A stretch of 64,000 nt of DNA from Dactylis glomerata (lineage: Eukaryota > Streptophyta > Magnoliopsida > Poales > Poaceae), in NCBI GenBank assembly GCA_007115705.1, contig QXEO01000167.1:4724553-4788552 (forward strand), in the 5' to 3' direction. The notes below the pieces were generated by a model that saw nothing but the letters and a program-made list of their open reading frames with translations, was not told the DNA's origin and searched no databases. A program made the translations under genes and the position numbers. This document shows positions 31,861-43,984 of this stretch, piece after piece. Within the stretch, counting starts at the first letter, position 1. Each line of letters opens with the position of its first letter.

Positions 31861-33492
31861 TGATACGTCTCAAACGTATCTATAATTTTTGATGCTCGAT
31901 GCTTGTTCTTACACCATTTGCTTAGTATTTTGTTACACTTCGTGGCGTTTTTATGCATTTTCTGGAACTAACCTATTAACAAGATGCCACAGTGCCAGTT
32001 CCCTATTTTCTGCTGTTTTTGTGTTTCAGAAAAGTTACACAGGAAATATTCTCAGAATTGGACGAAACAAAAGCTGAACCTCCTATTTTTACTGAAGCTT
32101 CACGAAGACCAAAGATGAGACGGAGGGGGGCTAGAGGCTGGCCACACCACAGGGGGCGCGGCCTAGCCCCTGGCCGCGCCCACCCACGGTGAGGCCGCCT
32201 GACCCACCTCCTGACGACGCCCCTTCGCCTATAAAGTCCCCTCGACGGGAAAAACCTAAGGGACGGATCGCTTTTCCCAGAAACATACTGCAAGCCGCCG
32301 CCGTCGTCAAAACGAGATCGGGAGGATCCAGGAGCTCTTCCCGGCACCCTGCCGGATAGGGGAATCCCTGCCGAAGGCCTTCTCCACCACCATGGTCGCC
32401 TCCAGAGTGATGTGTGAGTAGTCTACCTTGGACTACGGGTCCATAGCAGTAGCTAGATGGTTGTCTTCTCCACCATGTGCTTCATGTTTAGATCTTGTGA
32501 GCTGCCCTACATGATCAAGATCATCTTTATGTAATCATACATGTTGTGTTTGTTGGGATCCGATGAGTATTGGTACTATGTCAAGTTGATGTGCTGAATA
32601 TTGTCTTATGTTATCTCTATGTTGTTTATGATCTTGCATGCTTTCCGTTGCTAGTAGCTATCTTGGCCGAGTAGATGCTAGTAACTCCAAGAGGGAGTAT
32701 TTATGCTCGATAGTTGGGTTCATACCTCTATTTAATCTGGGGGAGTGACAGAAACCTCTAAGGTTGTAGATGTGTTGTCGCCTCTAGGGAGAAAATAATA
32801 TTCTTGTGTCCAAGGACATTTGCTTTGTTTACATTATGCACTTTGCTTAATGCAATTATCTATTATTCGCAACTTAATACTCAAGGGGTCCTCGGACGAT
32901 TCCCCGCGAGTGGATTTTTAGTCATAGATGCAGTTGGATGGCGGTCTATGTATTTTGTTGTAATACCCAGAGTAAGCCTCATAGTGATCCTCGTGATGTA
33001 TGTATGTTATCTTTACTCTATCAATTGCCCAACTGTAATTTTTTTACCAAGCATGCTTTATTTATCTTATGGAGAGACACCACTAGTGAACTATGGACCC
33101 TGGTCCAATTTCCTTTACATAGCTTTACGTTTTACTATTACTTGCTCTGTTTACTTTACTTGCATTACTATTATCCTTTTACCACTCGATACACTCAATC
33201 CTTTGTTTACATCAAACCAGTGGGATTGACAACCTCATCGTAAGTTGGGAGCAAAGTACTTGTTTGTGTTGTGCACATTTCACGTTGCTACTGGGGGAAG
33301 ACACGCCGACAAGCAGTTTATCTGGTGCCCTTGTCCGGAATGTGACAAAGCTAGCAAGCACCACCTTCTGAAGTGTGGCTTTCTCCTACTGGTCCGATTA
33401 AACCTTGGTTTCACAACTAAGGGAAGACTTGCTACTGTGCTTATCATACCTTCCTCTTGGGGTTCCCAACAGGCTGTACTTACAAGCCATCA
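31861..33492 (+). mobile_element. Solo LTR D (same superfamily of LTRs as A-C)
   Basis: 1632 bp running TGATACGTCTC...AAGCCATCA, with TSD GGAAG at 31856-31860 and 33493-33497. TATAAAG is at 32230-32236. No primer site or internal sequence follows, so two LTRs have recombined into one. Host element C sequence resumes directly after the TSD. Confidence 0.95.
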
Positions 33493-35220
33493 GGAAGCAG
33501 GGATTGCAAGTTTTATAAACCTTCCAAAATTATGGTACTTACTAGCTTTGAGCTCTCATTACCCCATCATAGGAATCTTGAGTGGTTAAGGTTAATGCGA
33601 GTACAAATGTGAGATATATGCTTGACAAATCATAAGTTGAAAATATCATGTCCCGTGAATATGAGTACTTAAACAATGCTAGTTGACTTAGGTCCCAGGC
33701 AAGTTCTTGTCATTGTAAGTATACATGTATCATCGAGAATGCCAACGGGGTACCTCCTGCCCGATGACATGGAAACTAGCCCACATCAAAATGGCAAGAC
33801 AAACAGATAATGGACACCTTGGCATCTCTTTTATTTACCATTGGGTATAGCTTTTTATTTTGAGATGCGTCGTCGAATGTCTACTGTGATTAGGCTATAA
33901 ATTTCTACCATGAATGACGCATGGTTTAGATTAGCGGCCATGCATTTCTCTAACACATATACAAACTCTATGAACTCCACAAGTTTCTAACTCCTTTCAC
34001 ACAGATAAGCATCCATAAATAATAGATCATAATATCAACTTAAATAGAAATAAGTGCAATGTTGAAAGCGTGCCCCATGACAGCATGGCAGAGCTAACTC
34101 CCAACTTACAACTTGCAAGCATATAATCAACATAAGAGAGCCACAATGGTCAAGTTTATTAAGTGCAAGAAAGTAAATATGCCGTCAGGTTCATGAGAGC
34201 TTTACTAACTAATTTTCACATAACAAAAAAAGTTTAATTTGGAAGATAGATAAAAGCAAGATGAATGTACTTGGAATAGCAAATTGCTAATAGGTAGATA
34301 TGGTGGACACATTGGAAAAACTTTGGTTTTTTTGGGAGTTGGATGCATGAGAAGTATTCCCTCTCAGTAGAGATGAAGGCTAGCAAAAGACTAGGAGCGG
34401 CCAACTAAGAGAGCAATAACGGCCATAGTCATGCATAGCGACAAAACATTATTAACCAAAGAATAAAGTGGTATCAAGAGTCAAAAACCAAATGATCATA
34501 GAGGCTTGAGGCGACTGGTTTGTAGTCAAACATGGTGTGAGCATGCACCAAGTCAACCCAAATAAAGCATCAAAGGAGAATACCACAATGTTATGCTCCC
34601 ATATAATAAAAACAACGCATGATTCTTTCAAAGGTACATTAAGCAATCTCAGTCATTTGAGACAAGTCATGCTACAGCAATAACTAGTAAGCATATAATC
34701 AAAATAAGATCAAGCATGACATGCAAAAGTCTAAGCCACAGTCTAAACAAGCTCCCATTTGTACCACTATAAGCATGAAACTTTTTACTCTTTTCCAACA
34801 CCAAACAACCTTTTTGAAACAACTCTTAAAGATGAAAAGCAACATAGAACAGAGGTCTAAACACACCTAGCTACAAAGAACTAACAAGTTCTAAACAAAA
34901 ATCAAGGCAAAAATGAAAGCTAAACGCAGTACTAGAAAAAGAGAACACTCGTTGAACGATAAGAGTGAAAACTAGAGTGTTCTAGGAAATGAAAATGGAG
35001 TGTGTCTTCTCCAAAAGAAACATGTTGGGTTCCAACCATTTATTGCAGCAAACAAAACAAAAGAAATCTGAAATAAAAAATAAATACACTTCAAGAAAAA
35101 CGCATAGCATATGAAGCAATAAAAATATAGTGTCTTAAAAGATGATATGATATTTTGTTGATAAAGAAGGGGTGCCTCGGGGCATCCCCAAGCTTTGACA
35201 CTTGTACTTCTTGGATATTT

Positions 35221-35246
35221 CTTGGGGTGACATGGGCATCCCCAAG
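35221..35246 (-). other. Conserved hairpin in element C
   Basis: Arms CTTGGGG and CCCCAAG, loop with ATGCCCATGTCA type sequence on the minus strand, in the same place as in A, B and F. Confidence 0.55.
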
Positions 35247-37113
35247 CTTGAGCTTTTGTCCATACTTCATCTCATCATTCTCCTTTCCCTACACTTGAAA
35301 ATTTCCTTCATACAAAACTTCACACAATTCTTATTAGCAACATTAGTGTATGCAAGATAGTAAATCCACTCTTTGGTTTAGTTTCAACTCAAGTATAACA
35401 CCCATTAAAACATAAGCTACTGTAGAAACTTCCTCAAAAGTTCCGTGATCAAAAGAACTCAAAAACAAAGAGATCAAGAGGCAAACGCAAATAGTGGCAG
35501 AAATCTGTCAAAACAAAACAGCTGGTAAAGATCAATTTTTTTGAAAATCATCTGTTTCTCAAATCGAAAAGTGCAAAACTAATTAAAGTTACACAATAAC
35601 CTGGGGCATGTGCAAAAGAAATCGCAGATCAAAAAGATGTTCTGAGAATGTTCACAAATTTTTACGGTACAGCGCAGAAATCTGTTTCAGGACAGCAACT
35701 TCCCCAAATCTTACCTTCCTCCAATTAGAGGTTCTTCTTTGCACAAAAATGAAATAAAAATGATAAGGAGAGGTCATTACAGTAGTAATAACTTCCAAGA
35801 CTCAACAAAAAGAAAAAGTACTGAAAAGAAAACATTGGGTTATCTCTCAAGAGTGCTTTTCTTTAACGCCTTTGAGCTAAGCGCAGAAAGTGGAAATCAA
35901 GCATTTTCAAGTGATGAAGCATCAAGTTCATAATTTGCTCTAAGGATAGAGCCAAAAACTAACTTCTTTCTCTTTGTAGGGAAGTGTTCCATACCTTTCT
36001 TGTAGAGCCCTACCTTTTGAAAAAGGCAGAACTCCTGTGTTAAGTGCTACTCCCTGGATCACTGATAGCACCACAGTACAAAATATAGTAATCATTACAA
36101 TAGTATCAAAATTACAAAGTAAATCCAGTTACAATAGTCTCAAATTTACAGATACACAGCAGAAAGTAAAATGGCAATGAGCCTCCATCTTCATCACGTG
36201 CCACATGCAGACATGTTGGAATGTAGACTCGAGATCCTACAAATTGCTCCTCATCCGAAAAACCTGCACATTTGAAATATGCAGCCCCAACAAAAGGGGT
36301 CAGTACAACAACATACTGGCAATTGATATATATTTGGTGGCTGTTGTAAAAAATCTATACTACATGATATTTAGCTGGTAGATCTCATAGGCTAATTTGC
36401 ATAAAGCTAATTTTATCCTACAATTCTTTGCAAAACTTTCTTTCAAAATTTTAGTTTATAAGGGTCGAAATAACCCCCATATATTACATACTGGCCGATA
36501 TGTAGTTCTGGGCGAAACTCAACAAAGTTGGAACAACAGAAACCACCACCCCTCGGAGTGCATGGCCCCGAGCTCCTGCGTAAGGGTTTCTAGTCAAGTT
36601 TTAAAGCATTCAGAAACGATGATGAGATTCTTCTGTACATTCCATGACTACAGACTCAATTGTCCATAACCGAGGACACGGCTAAACGCTTAAATTTGAC
36701 ACCCTGCAGGGGTTGTGCACTTTCACCTTAAGACTCATTCTACCCAGAGAGCAAAATAAGACAAGACCTTTCTGAAGAAGCATTCAACTAAACTAGCCTG
36801 ACCGTTCCCCCTAATATTCTGCTACCACCTTGTGTCAGTACTCATGGTTGAACCCTTACAACTTACTCAATCAAGACAGATCCCATAGTGTCATAAGGCT
36901 GCACTGGAAGTACTCTAAAACATGGAAGACATAGTAACCTTTTTAATCCTAAGTGGCAAACCCGAGTGGCATCCTGAGTACACATCCTCAACGAGGCATG
37001 TGCCCCAGAACCCACCTACATCGCCGCCTCTTATCAAACCAATCCACCCAAGTGTTTCATTTTAGTTGATGTTCTTAATTTGTTCATAAAATAGCTTTAA
37101 CAAGTGATCATAG

Positions 37114-38772
37114 TGATACATCTCTAACGTATCTATAATTTTTGATGCTCCATGCTTGTTTTTTACACCATTTGCTTAGTGTTTTGTTATACTTCATGGC
37201 GTTTTTATACATTTTCTAGAACTAACCTATTAACGAGATGCCATAGTGCTAGTTCCCTGTTTTTTGCTATTTTTGTGTTTCAGAAAAGTTACACAGGAAA
37301 TATTTTCGGAATTGGACGAAACAAAAGCCAAACATCTAGAAATTCATCGAAGCTTCCAGAGAACCGAAGAGGAGATGGAGTGGGGCCACGAGGGGCACAC
37401 ACAACAGGGCGGCGCGGCCCAGGGGTAGGCCGCGCCCCCTATGTGTGTGGCCTCCTTGGTCCACTTCTGATGATGCCCCTTCGCCTATAAAGACCCCCCG
37501 ATGGGAAAAACCTAAATACCTGATCACTTTTCCAGAATACATCGCGATCTGCCGCCGCCGTTGACCCGAGATCGGGAGGGTCCAAAAGTTCTTCCCGGCA
37601 CCCTGCCGAAGAGGGGAATCGCCACCGGAGGTCTTCTTCATCGCCATGCTTGCCTCCGGCGCGATGAGTGAGTAGTCTACCTTGGACTATGGGTCCATAG
37701 CAGTAGCTAGATGGTTGTCTTCTCCACCATGTGCTTCATATTTAGATCTCGTGAGCTGCCTTACATGATCGAGATCACCGTTATGTAATTCTACATGTTG
37801 TGTTTGTTGGGATCCGATGAATATTGGTGTTATGATTGAGTTGATGTGATGAATATTATCTTATGTTATCTCTATGTTGTTTATGATCTTGCATGCTCTC
37901 CGTTGTTAGTAGCTATCTTGGCCGAGTAGATACTAGTGACTCCAAGAGGGGGTATTTATGCTCGATAGTTGGGTTCATGCCTCTATTTAATCTGGGGGAG
38001 TGACAGAAACCACTAAGGTTGTAGATGTGTTGTTGCCACTAGGGAGAAACCAACATTCATATGCTCAAGGGCATATGCTTTGTTTACATTACACACTTTG
38101 CTTAATGCAGTTATCTGTTGTTCGCAACTTAATACTTGTGGAGTTCTCAGATTGATTCGCCACAAGTGGATTATTAGTCATAGATGCAGTTGGATGGCGG
38201 TCTATGTATCTTGTTGTAATGCCCAGAGTAAATCTCATAGTGATCCTCTCGACATATGCACGTTGTCTTTATTCTATCAATTGCCCAACTGTAATTTGTT
38301 TACCCGGCATGTGTTATTTTATCTTATGGAGAGACACCACTAGTGAACTATGGACCCCGGTCCTATTTCCATTATATTGCTATCACCTGTTTACTTTACT
38401 CGCACTGTTTACTTTACTCGCATACTACTATCACTTTCCACTCGATACGCTCATACCCTTTGTTTCAAGCAAACCGGTGAGATTGACAACCTCATCGTAA
38501 GTTGGGAACAAAGTGTTTGGTTGTGTTGTGTGCAGGTTCTGGGTTGCAGCTGGCAAAGCAAAGCTTGGACGAGGCGCCCTATAAATTGTCCGGAGCTATC
38601 GCGAAGCTAGCAAGCATCACCTTCTTGAGTTTGGCTTTTTCCTACTGGTTCGATAAACCTTGGTTTCTTACCGAGGGAAAAACTTGCTGCTATATTCATC
38701 ATACCTTCCTCTTGGGGTTTCCCAACTGGCCGGTCATTTACTTCATCATCACCGCGCCATCTATAGCAATCA
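37114..38772 (+). repeat. Element F 5' LTR
   Basis: 1659 bp, TGATACATCTC...AGCAATCA. TATAAAG at 37486-37492 follows the GC-rich block as in B and D. Confidence 0.93.
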
Positions 38773-38959
38773 AGACTTTTTCTGGCGCCATTGCCAGAGA
38801 AAAAGAAGACTTCTGCAAGGGGATTTTCGCACACCCATCCTTTACTTTGTTTTAAGTTTTGCTTTTACTTTATTTTTACTTGTTTTTTTTTATCAAAAAC
38901 CCAAAAAAATTAGTTTCCTTTATAGCTGCTTTTATTTACTTGCTTTTAGTTTTGTTAGA

Positions 38960-39682
38960 ATGAGTAATCCTAAAGTCGAAGTTCATACCTTTAAGCAACA
39001 AGGGGGAGAGAGCTTGAAAGATGCTTGGTACCGTATTAGCAATTCTCATTATAGGTGTACAAAGAAGCATTCTACCATGATCCTCCTTAGAAATTTTTAT
39101 GTTGGTATAACTAGTTGGTATAGGTACGTTCTTGATACTCTTGCAGGAGGTAATTTTCTGGGTACTCCCGCTCTTAAAGCATGCACTTTAATTGAATGTT
39201 TAGTTGGAGTACCACCTATTCATGTTGTTAAAACTGAGATCACTTTTGAGGAAGTTATAGAAAAAATAGGCTCTCTAGAAAAAAGTTTGCCAAATATCCT
39301 TGATAACGCTAGCCGAGTTAATGAAGCGATAGAAAGTATCGGTAAGAGAATCACCGTTTTAGAAGCTATCACTACTCTTGATAGTCAAAACCTTAGGATT
39401 GGGAAACTAGAGGAATCCATGGAAACTTTAAGTTCAATTTTCTCTTCTCTTAAGTTTAAGAAGGAGAAAGCTTTCGTTGGAAAAGGGCAAAAATTCATGT
39501 ATGTTCCCAAGGTGTCTGTGCCTAAACCGCAGCATATGTTTAAGATTGGTAAGACTTTTAGTTCAACTAAGACTGACTTGCAGGTTGAATCATCTTTGGG
39601 AACCTCTAAAGTGCCTAGTGTGGTAAGTGGTGATCTTGAGGAAACAGTTGATCTTAATGCTTCACCACTTGATATTACTTGA
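38960..39682 (+). CDS. Element F ORF: gag N-terminal domain plus coiled coil
   Basis: 240 aa from MSNPKVEVHTF. An open frame extends 5' to 38660 but runs into the LTR, so the ATG at 38960, about 160 nt after the primer site, is preferred. Residues about 10-90 match the gag N-terminus of element A (ESLKDAWYRI, then FYVGITSWYRYVLDTLAGGNFL). Residues about 100-175 have heptad-like L/I spacing (EKIGSLEKSL, RITVLEAITTL, KLEESMETL) predicting a coiled coil that could drive multimer formation. The tail is basic, then acidic (DLEETVDLN). There is no protease and no zinc knuckle. Intact frame; a capsid-type structural role is inferred. Confidence 0.75.
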   Translation: MSNPKVEVHTFKQQGGESLKDAWYRISNSHYRCTKKHSTMILLRNFYVGITSWYRYVLDTLAGGNFLGTPALKACTLIECLVGVPPIHVVKTEITFEEVIEKIGSLEKSLPNILDNASRVNEAIESIGKRITVLEAITTLDSQNLRIGKLEESMETLSSIFSSLKFKKEKAFVGKGQKFMYVPKVSVPKPQHMFKIGKTFSSTKTDLQVESSLGTSKVPSVVSGDLEETVDLNASPLDIT

Positions 39683-42325
39683 TTCGCACTTTCTGCACCT
39701 AGCTCAAAGGCGTTAAAGAAAAGTACTCTTGGGAGATAACCCAATGTTTTTACTTTCAGTACTTTTTATTTTATTTGAGTCTTGGAAGTTATTACTTCTG
39801 TAATAACCTCTCCTTATCCTTTTTATTTTGTTTTTGTGCTAAGAGAAGCCTCTAATTTGAGTGAGGTAAGATTTGGGGATGTTGCTGTCCTGAAACAGTT
39901 TTCAGTGCTGCACCGCAAAAAATTCGTGAAAATTCTCAGAACATCTTTTGGACCTGAGATTTCTTGTGCATATGCCCCAGGTTATACCCAAACTTTAATT
40001 AGTTATATACTTTTTTATTTGAGCAACAGAAAACCCTCTAAAAATTCGACCTTTGTCAGCTGTTCCGTTTTGACAGATTTCTGCCAATATTTGTGTTTGC
40101 CGCTCGATCGCTTTCTTTTTGAGTTCTTTTGATAACGGAAATTTTGGGAAAGTTGCTACCGTAGTATATGCTTTATATGTGGTGGTTTTGAGTTGAAACC
40201 TGAAGCAAAAAGGGTTGATTTGTTGCTATGCTTACACTAATGTTGCTAATAGAATTGTGTTTAGTTTTGTATGAAGGAAGTTTTCAAGTGTAGGGATTGG
40301 AGAATGATGAGATGAGTTGAAGAATGGACAAAAGCTTAAGCTTGGGTATGCCCATGTCACCCCAAGAAATATCCAAGAAGTACAAGCATCAAAGCTTTGG
40401 GATGCCCCCGAGGCACCCCTTCTTCATCAGCAAAAATTAGGTCACCTTTCAACACACTATATTTTTATTGCTTCATGCATTATGCATTTTTCTTGTAGCA
40501 TCAATTGTTTTTAGTTTTCAGTTTTGTTTAGTTTTGTTTGCTGCAATAAATGGTTGGACCCCAACAAATTCCTTTTGGAGAAGTTGCCTTGCTTTTCATT
40601 TGCCAAGAACACTCCGTTTTTCAGTCTTACCGTTTCAATGAATGTTCTCTTTTTCTAGAACTGCGTTTAGCTTTCATTTTTCACCTTGATTTGTGTTCAG
40701 ATCTTGTTATATCTTTTTATCAAGGTGTATTTTGACCTCTGGTCCATGTTGGTTTTCATCAAAAGAGTTATTTCAAAAAAGTTTGAATGGTGTTGGAAAA
40801 GAGAAAAAGCTTTATGCAAAAAGATGGTACAAGAAGGAGCTTGTGTAGACTGCGGCCTAGGATTTTGCATGTCGTTCTTGATGTCTTTTTGATAGTATGC
40901 TTAGTGGTTTTGCTGTAGCATGACTTGTCTCAAATTACTGAGATTGCTTAATGAGCCTTTGAAAAAATCATGCGTTGTTTTAATTATTTGGAAGCATTAT
41001 TTTGGTTTTCTCCTTTGATGCTTTATTTGGGTTGACTTGGCGCATGCTCACACATGTTTGACTCATACAAAGTCACCATAAGCCTTTATGATCATTTAGT
41101 TTTTGACTTTTAATGCCATCTTATGCTTCTTTTAATGTCGCTTTGTCGCTCTGCATCATTATGGCCGTTATTGCTCTCTTAGTTGGTCGCTCCCAGTCTT
41201 TTGCTAGCCCTCATTTTGTACTGAGTATGAGCTCTACTCGTGCATCCAACTCCTAAAAACCAAGTTTGCCATTGTGTCCACTATAAATTCCTATGCATGG
41301 TATTTGTAAGCCATTCCAAGTAAATTTTCATGTGCTACCTTTTAAAACTTTCAACTACTTCTCGTTTTGTGCCACTGTTTTTAGCTCATGGGGACGTAGT
41401 GGTCGGAATTGCTATCTTCCATTTTAAATTAAGTACCCCTCGACTAGGCAGCTTCATTTGCTTGTCATTAATTTTGCAAGGGAGCTGGTCAGACCATTGC
41501 AATCTAATTCTAAAAAGAAAAAAGGCACTCCTCCATGGTATGTGAATGTTGGTGGGCACCTGATGGAATCGGTTAGCCATGGTTTGAGAAAGGAAAAAAG
41601 GTGGGGAGGAGTGCCAAAGCTTTATAAAAGAGCACCAATGTGCCAAATTTTCAAAGAACTCAGAACCGCTCTCACTTGTTTATTATGGAAGATAGTAAGA
41701 CCCCATTGCCAGTCATTGACATGAAACAACCACCTCTCAAAACCCAATTTTTTTATCTCTGTTTTACAAATGAAAAGCTCTAGCACATGTTTAATCACTG
41801 CTTCCTTCCGCGAAGGGCCTTTCTTTTACTTTTTATGTTGAGTCACCACCATCTATCTTTATGCACCATCTAAGAGAGCATAGTTGTCATTCTGAGTATA
41901 ATGTGCATTGTCCCAAAGTTTTCATTGATTGATTCATGATGTTGGTTTCACTTGTTCTTAAATTATTTGTATCTAGTCGCCCTCTTAAACTTGAAGGTGT
42001 CCTATGCATTTATGTTTTGCTCTCTCATGAAGGACAAGCTGAATACCATTTGTATGTTTTTCCATATGACTTGAACACACATTTGACTTTCATTGTTTCA
42101 TTTTCATGATCTTTTGTTTGTGTTCTTTTTCATGTTATAACATGGTTGCTAAGTTTCTTCTATCAAGATTATGTCTTTCATGCCCATGTTTTAAGTTCTT
42201 TTGATCTCAGTGCACAACGCTTACGTAGATGATCAAGATTGTGTAGGTGCATGTCACCTCAAAAATTATTTCTTTTGTTATCACTTACCTACTCGAGGAC
42301 GAGCAGGAGTTAAGCTTGGGGATGC
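39683..42325 (+). repeat. Element F 3' non-coding module
   Basis: 2.6 kb, no sustained ORF, co-linear with A, B and C. The hairpin is at 40341-40366 (arms CTTGGG and CCCAAG). The purine-rich AAGCTTGGGGATGC lies just before the 3' LTR. Confidence 0.8.
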
Positions 42326-43984
42326 TGATACGTCTCTAACATATATATAATTTTTGATGCTCCATGCTTGTTTTTTACACCATTTGCTTAGTGTTTTGTT
42401 ACACTTCGTGGCATTTTTATGCATTTTCTGGAACTAACCTATTAACGAGATGCCACAGTGCCAGTTCCCTATTTTCTGCTGTTTTTGTGTTTCAGAAAAG
42501 TTACACAGGAAATATTCTCGGAATTGGACGAAACAAAAGCCAAACATCCAGAAATTCATCGAAGCTTCCAGAGAACCAAAGAGGAGACGGAGTGGAGCCA
42601 CGAGGGGCCCACACAACAGGGCGGCGCGGCCCAGGGGTAGGCCGCGCCCCCTATGTGTGTGGCCGCCTCGGTCCACTTCTGACGATGCCCCTTCGCCTAT
42701 AAAGAACCCCCGACGGGAAAAACCTAAATACCTGATCACTTTTCCAGAGTATATCACGATCCGCCACCGCCGTCGACCCGAGATCGGGAGGGTCTAGAAG
42801 CTCTTCCTAGCACCCTACCGGAGAGGGGAATCGCCACTGGAGGTCTTCTTCATCGCCATGCTTGCCTCCGGCGTGATGAATGAGTAGTCTACCTTGGACT
42901 ATGGGTCCATAGCAGTAGCTAGATGGCTGTCTTCTCCACCATGTGCTTCATGTTTACATCTCGTGAGCTGCCTTACATGATCAAGATCATCGTTATGTAA
43001 TTCTACATGTTGTGTTTGTTGGGATCCGATGAATATTGGTGTTATGATTGAGTTGATGTGCTGAATATTATCTTATGTTATCTCTATGTTGTTTATGATC
43101 TTGCATGCTCTTCGTTGTTAGTAGCTATCTTGGCCGAGTAGATACTAGTGACTCCAAGAGGGGGTATTTATGCTCGATAGTTGGGTTCATGCCTCTATTT
43201 AATCTAGGGGAGTGAAAGAAACCTCTAAGGTTGTAGATGTGCTGTTGCCACTAGGGAGAAAACAACATTCATATGCTCAAGGGCATATGCTTTGTTTACG
43301 TTACACACTTTGCTTAATGCAGTTATCTTTTGTTCGCAACTTAATACTTATGGAGTTCTCAGATTGATTCGCCACAAGTGGATTATTAGTCATAGATGCA
43401 GTTGGATGGTAGTCTATGTATCTTGTTGTAATGCCCAGAGTAAATCTCATAGTGATCCTCTCGACATATGCACGTTGTCTTTATTCTATCAATTGCCCAA
43501 CTGTAATTTGTTTACCCAGCATGTGTTATTTTATCTTATGGAGAGACACCACTAGTGAACTGTGGACCCCGGTCTTATTTCCATTATATTGCTATCACCT
43601 GTTTACTTTACTCGCACTATTTACTTTACTCGCATACTACTATCACTTTCCACTCGATACGCTCATACCCTTTGTTTCAAGCAAACCGGTGAGATTGACA
43701 ACCTCATCGTAAGTTGGGAACAAAGTGCTTGGTTGTGTTGTGTGCAGGTTCCGCGTTGCAGCTGGCAAAGCAAAGCTTGGACGAGGTGCCCTATAAATTG
43801 TCCGGAGCTGTCGCGAAGCTAGCAAGCATCACCTTCTTGAGTTTGGCTTTTTCCTACTGGTTCGATAAACCTTGGTTTCTTACTGAGGGAAAAACTTGCT
43901 GCTATATTCATCATACCTTCCTCTTGGGGTTTCCCAACTGGCCGATCATTTACTTCATCATCACCGCGCCATCTATAGCAATCA
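42326..43984 (+). repeat. Element F 3' LTR
   Basis: 1659 bp at a constant 5212-bp offset from the 5' copy. It ends AGCAATCA, then TSD CATAG. Confidence 0.93.

Larger units (their letters stand above)
31400..35896 (-). repeat. Element C 3' non-coding module (split by D)
   Basis: Co-linear with the modules of A, B and F; interrupted by solo LTR D at 31861-33492. The hairpin is at 35221-35246. No sustained ORF. Confidence 0.8.
37114..43984 (+). mobile_element. Element F: complete non-autonomous LTR retrotransposon inside E
   Basis: LTRs of exactly 1659 bp at 37114-38772 and 42326-43984; TSD CATAG at 37109-37113 and 43985-43989. The primer site at 38783-38799 (TGGCGCCATTGCCAGAG) is a diverged tRNA-Asp type. 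One ORF (38960-39682), then the shared 3' module. The LTRs show a few percent differences by eye. Third level of nesting: F in E in C. Confidence 0.95.
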
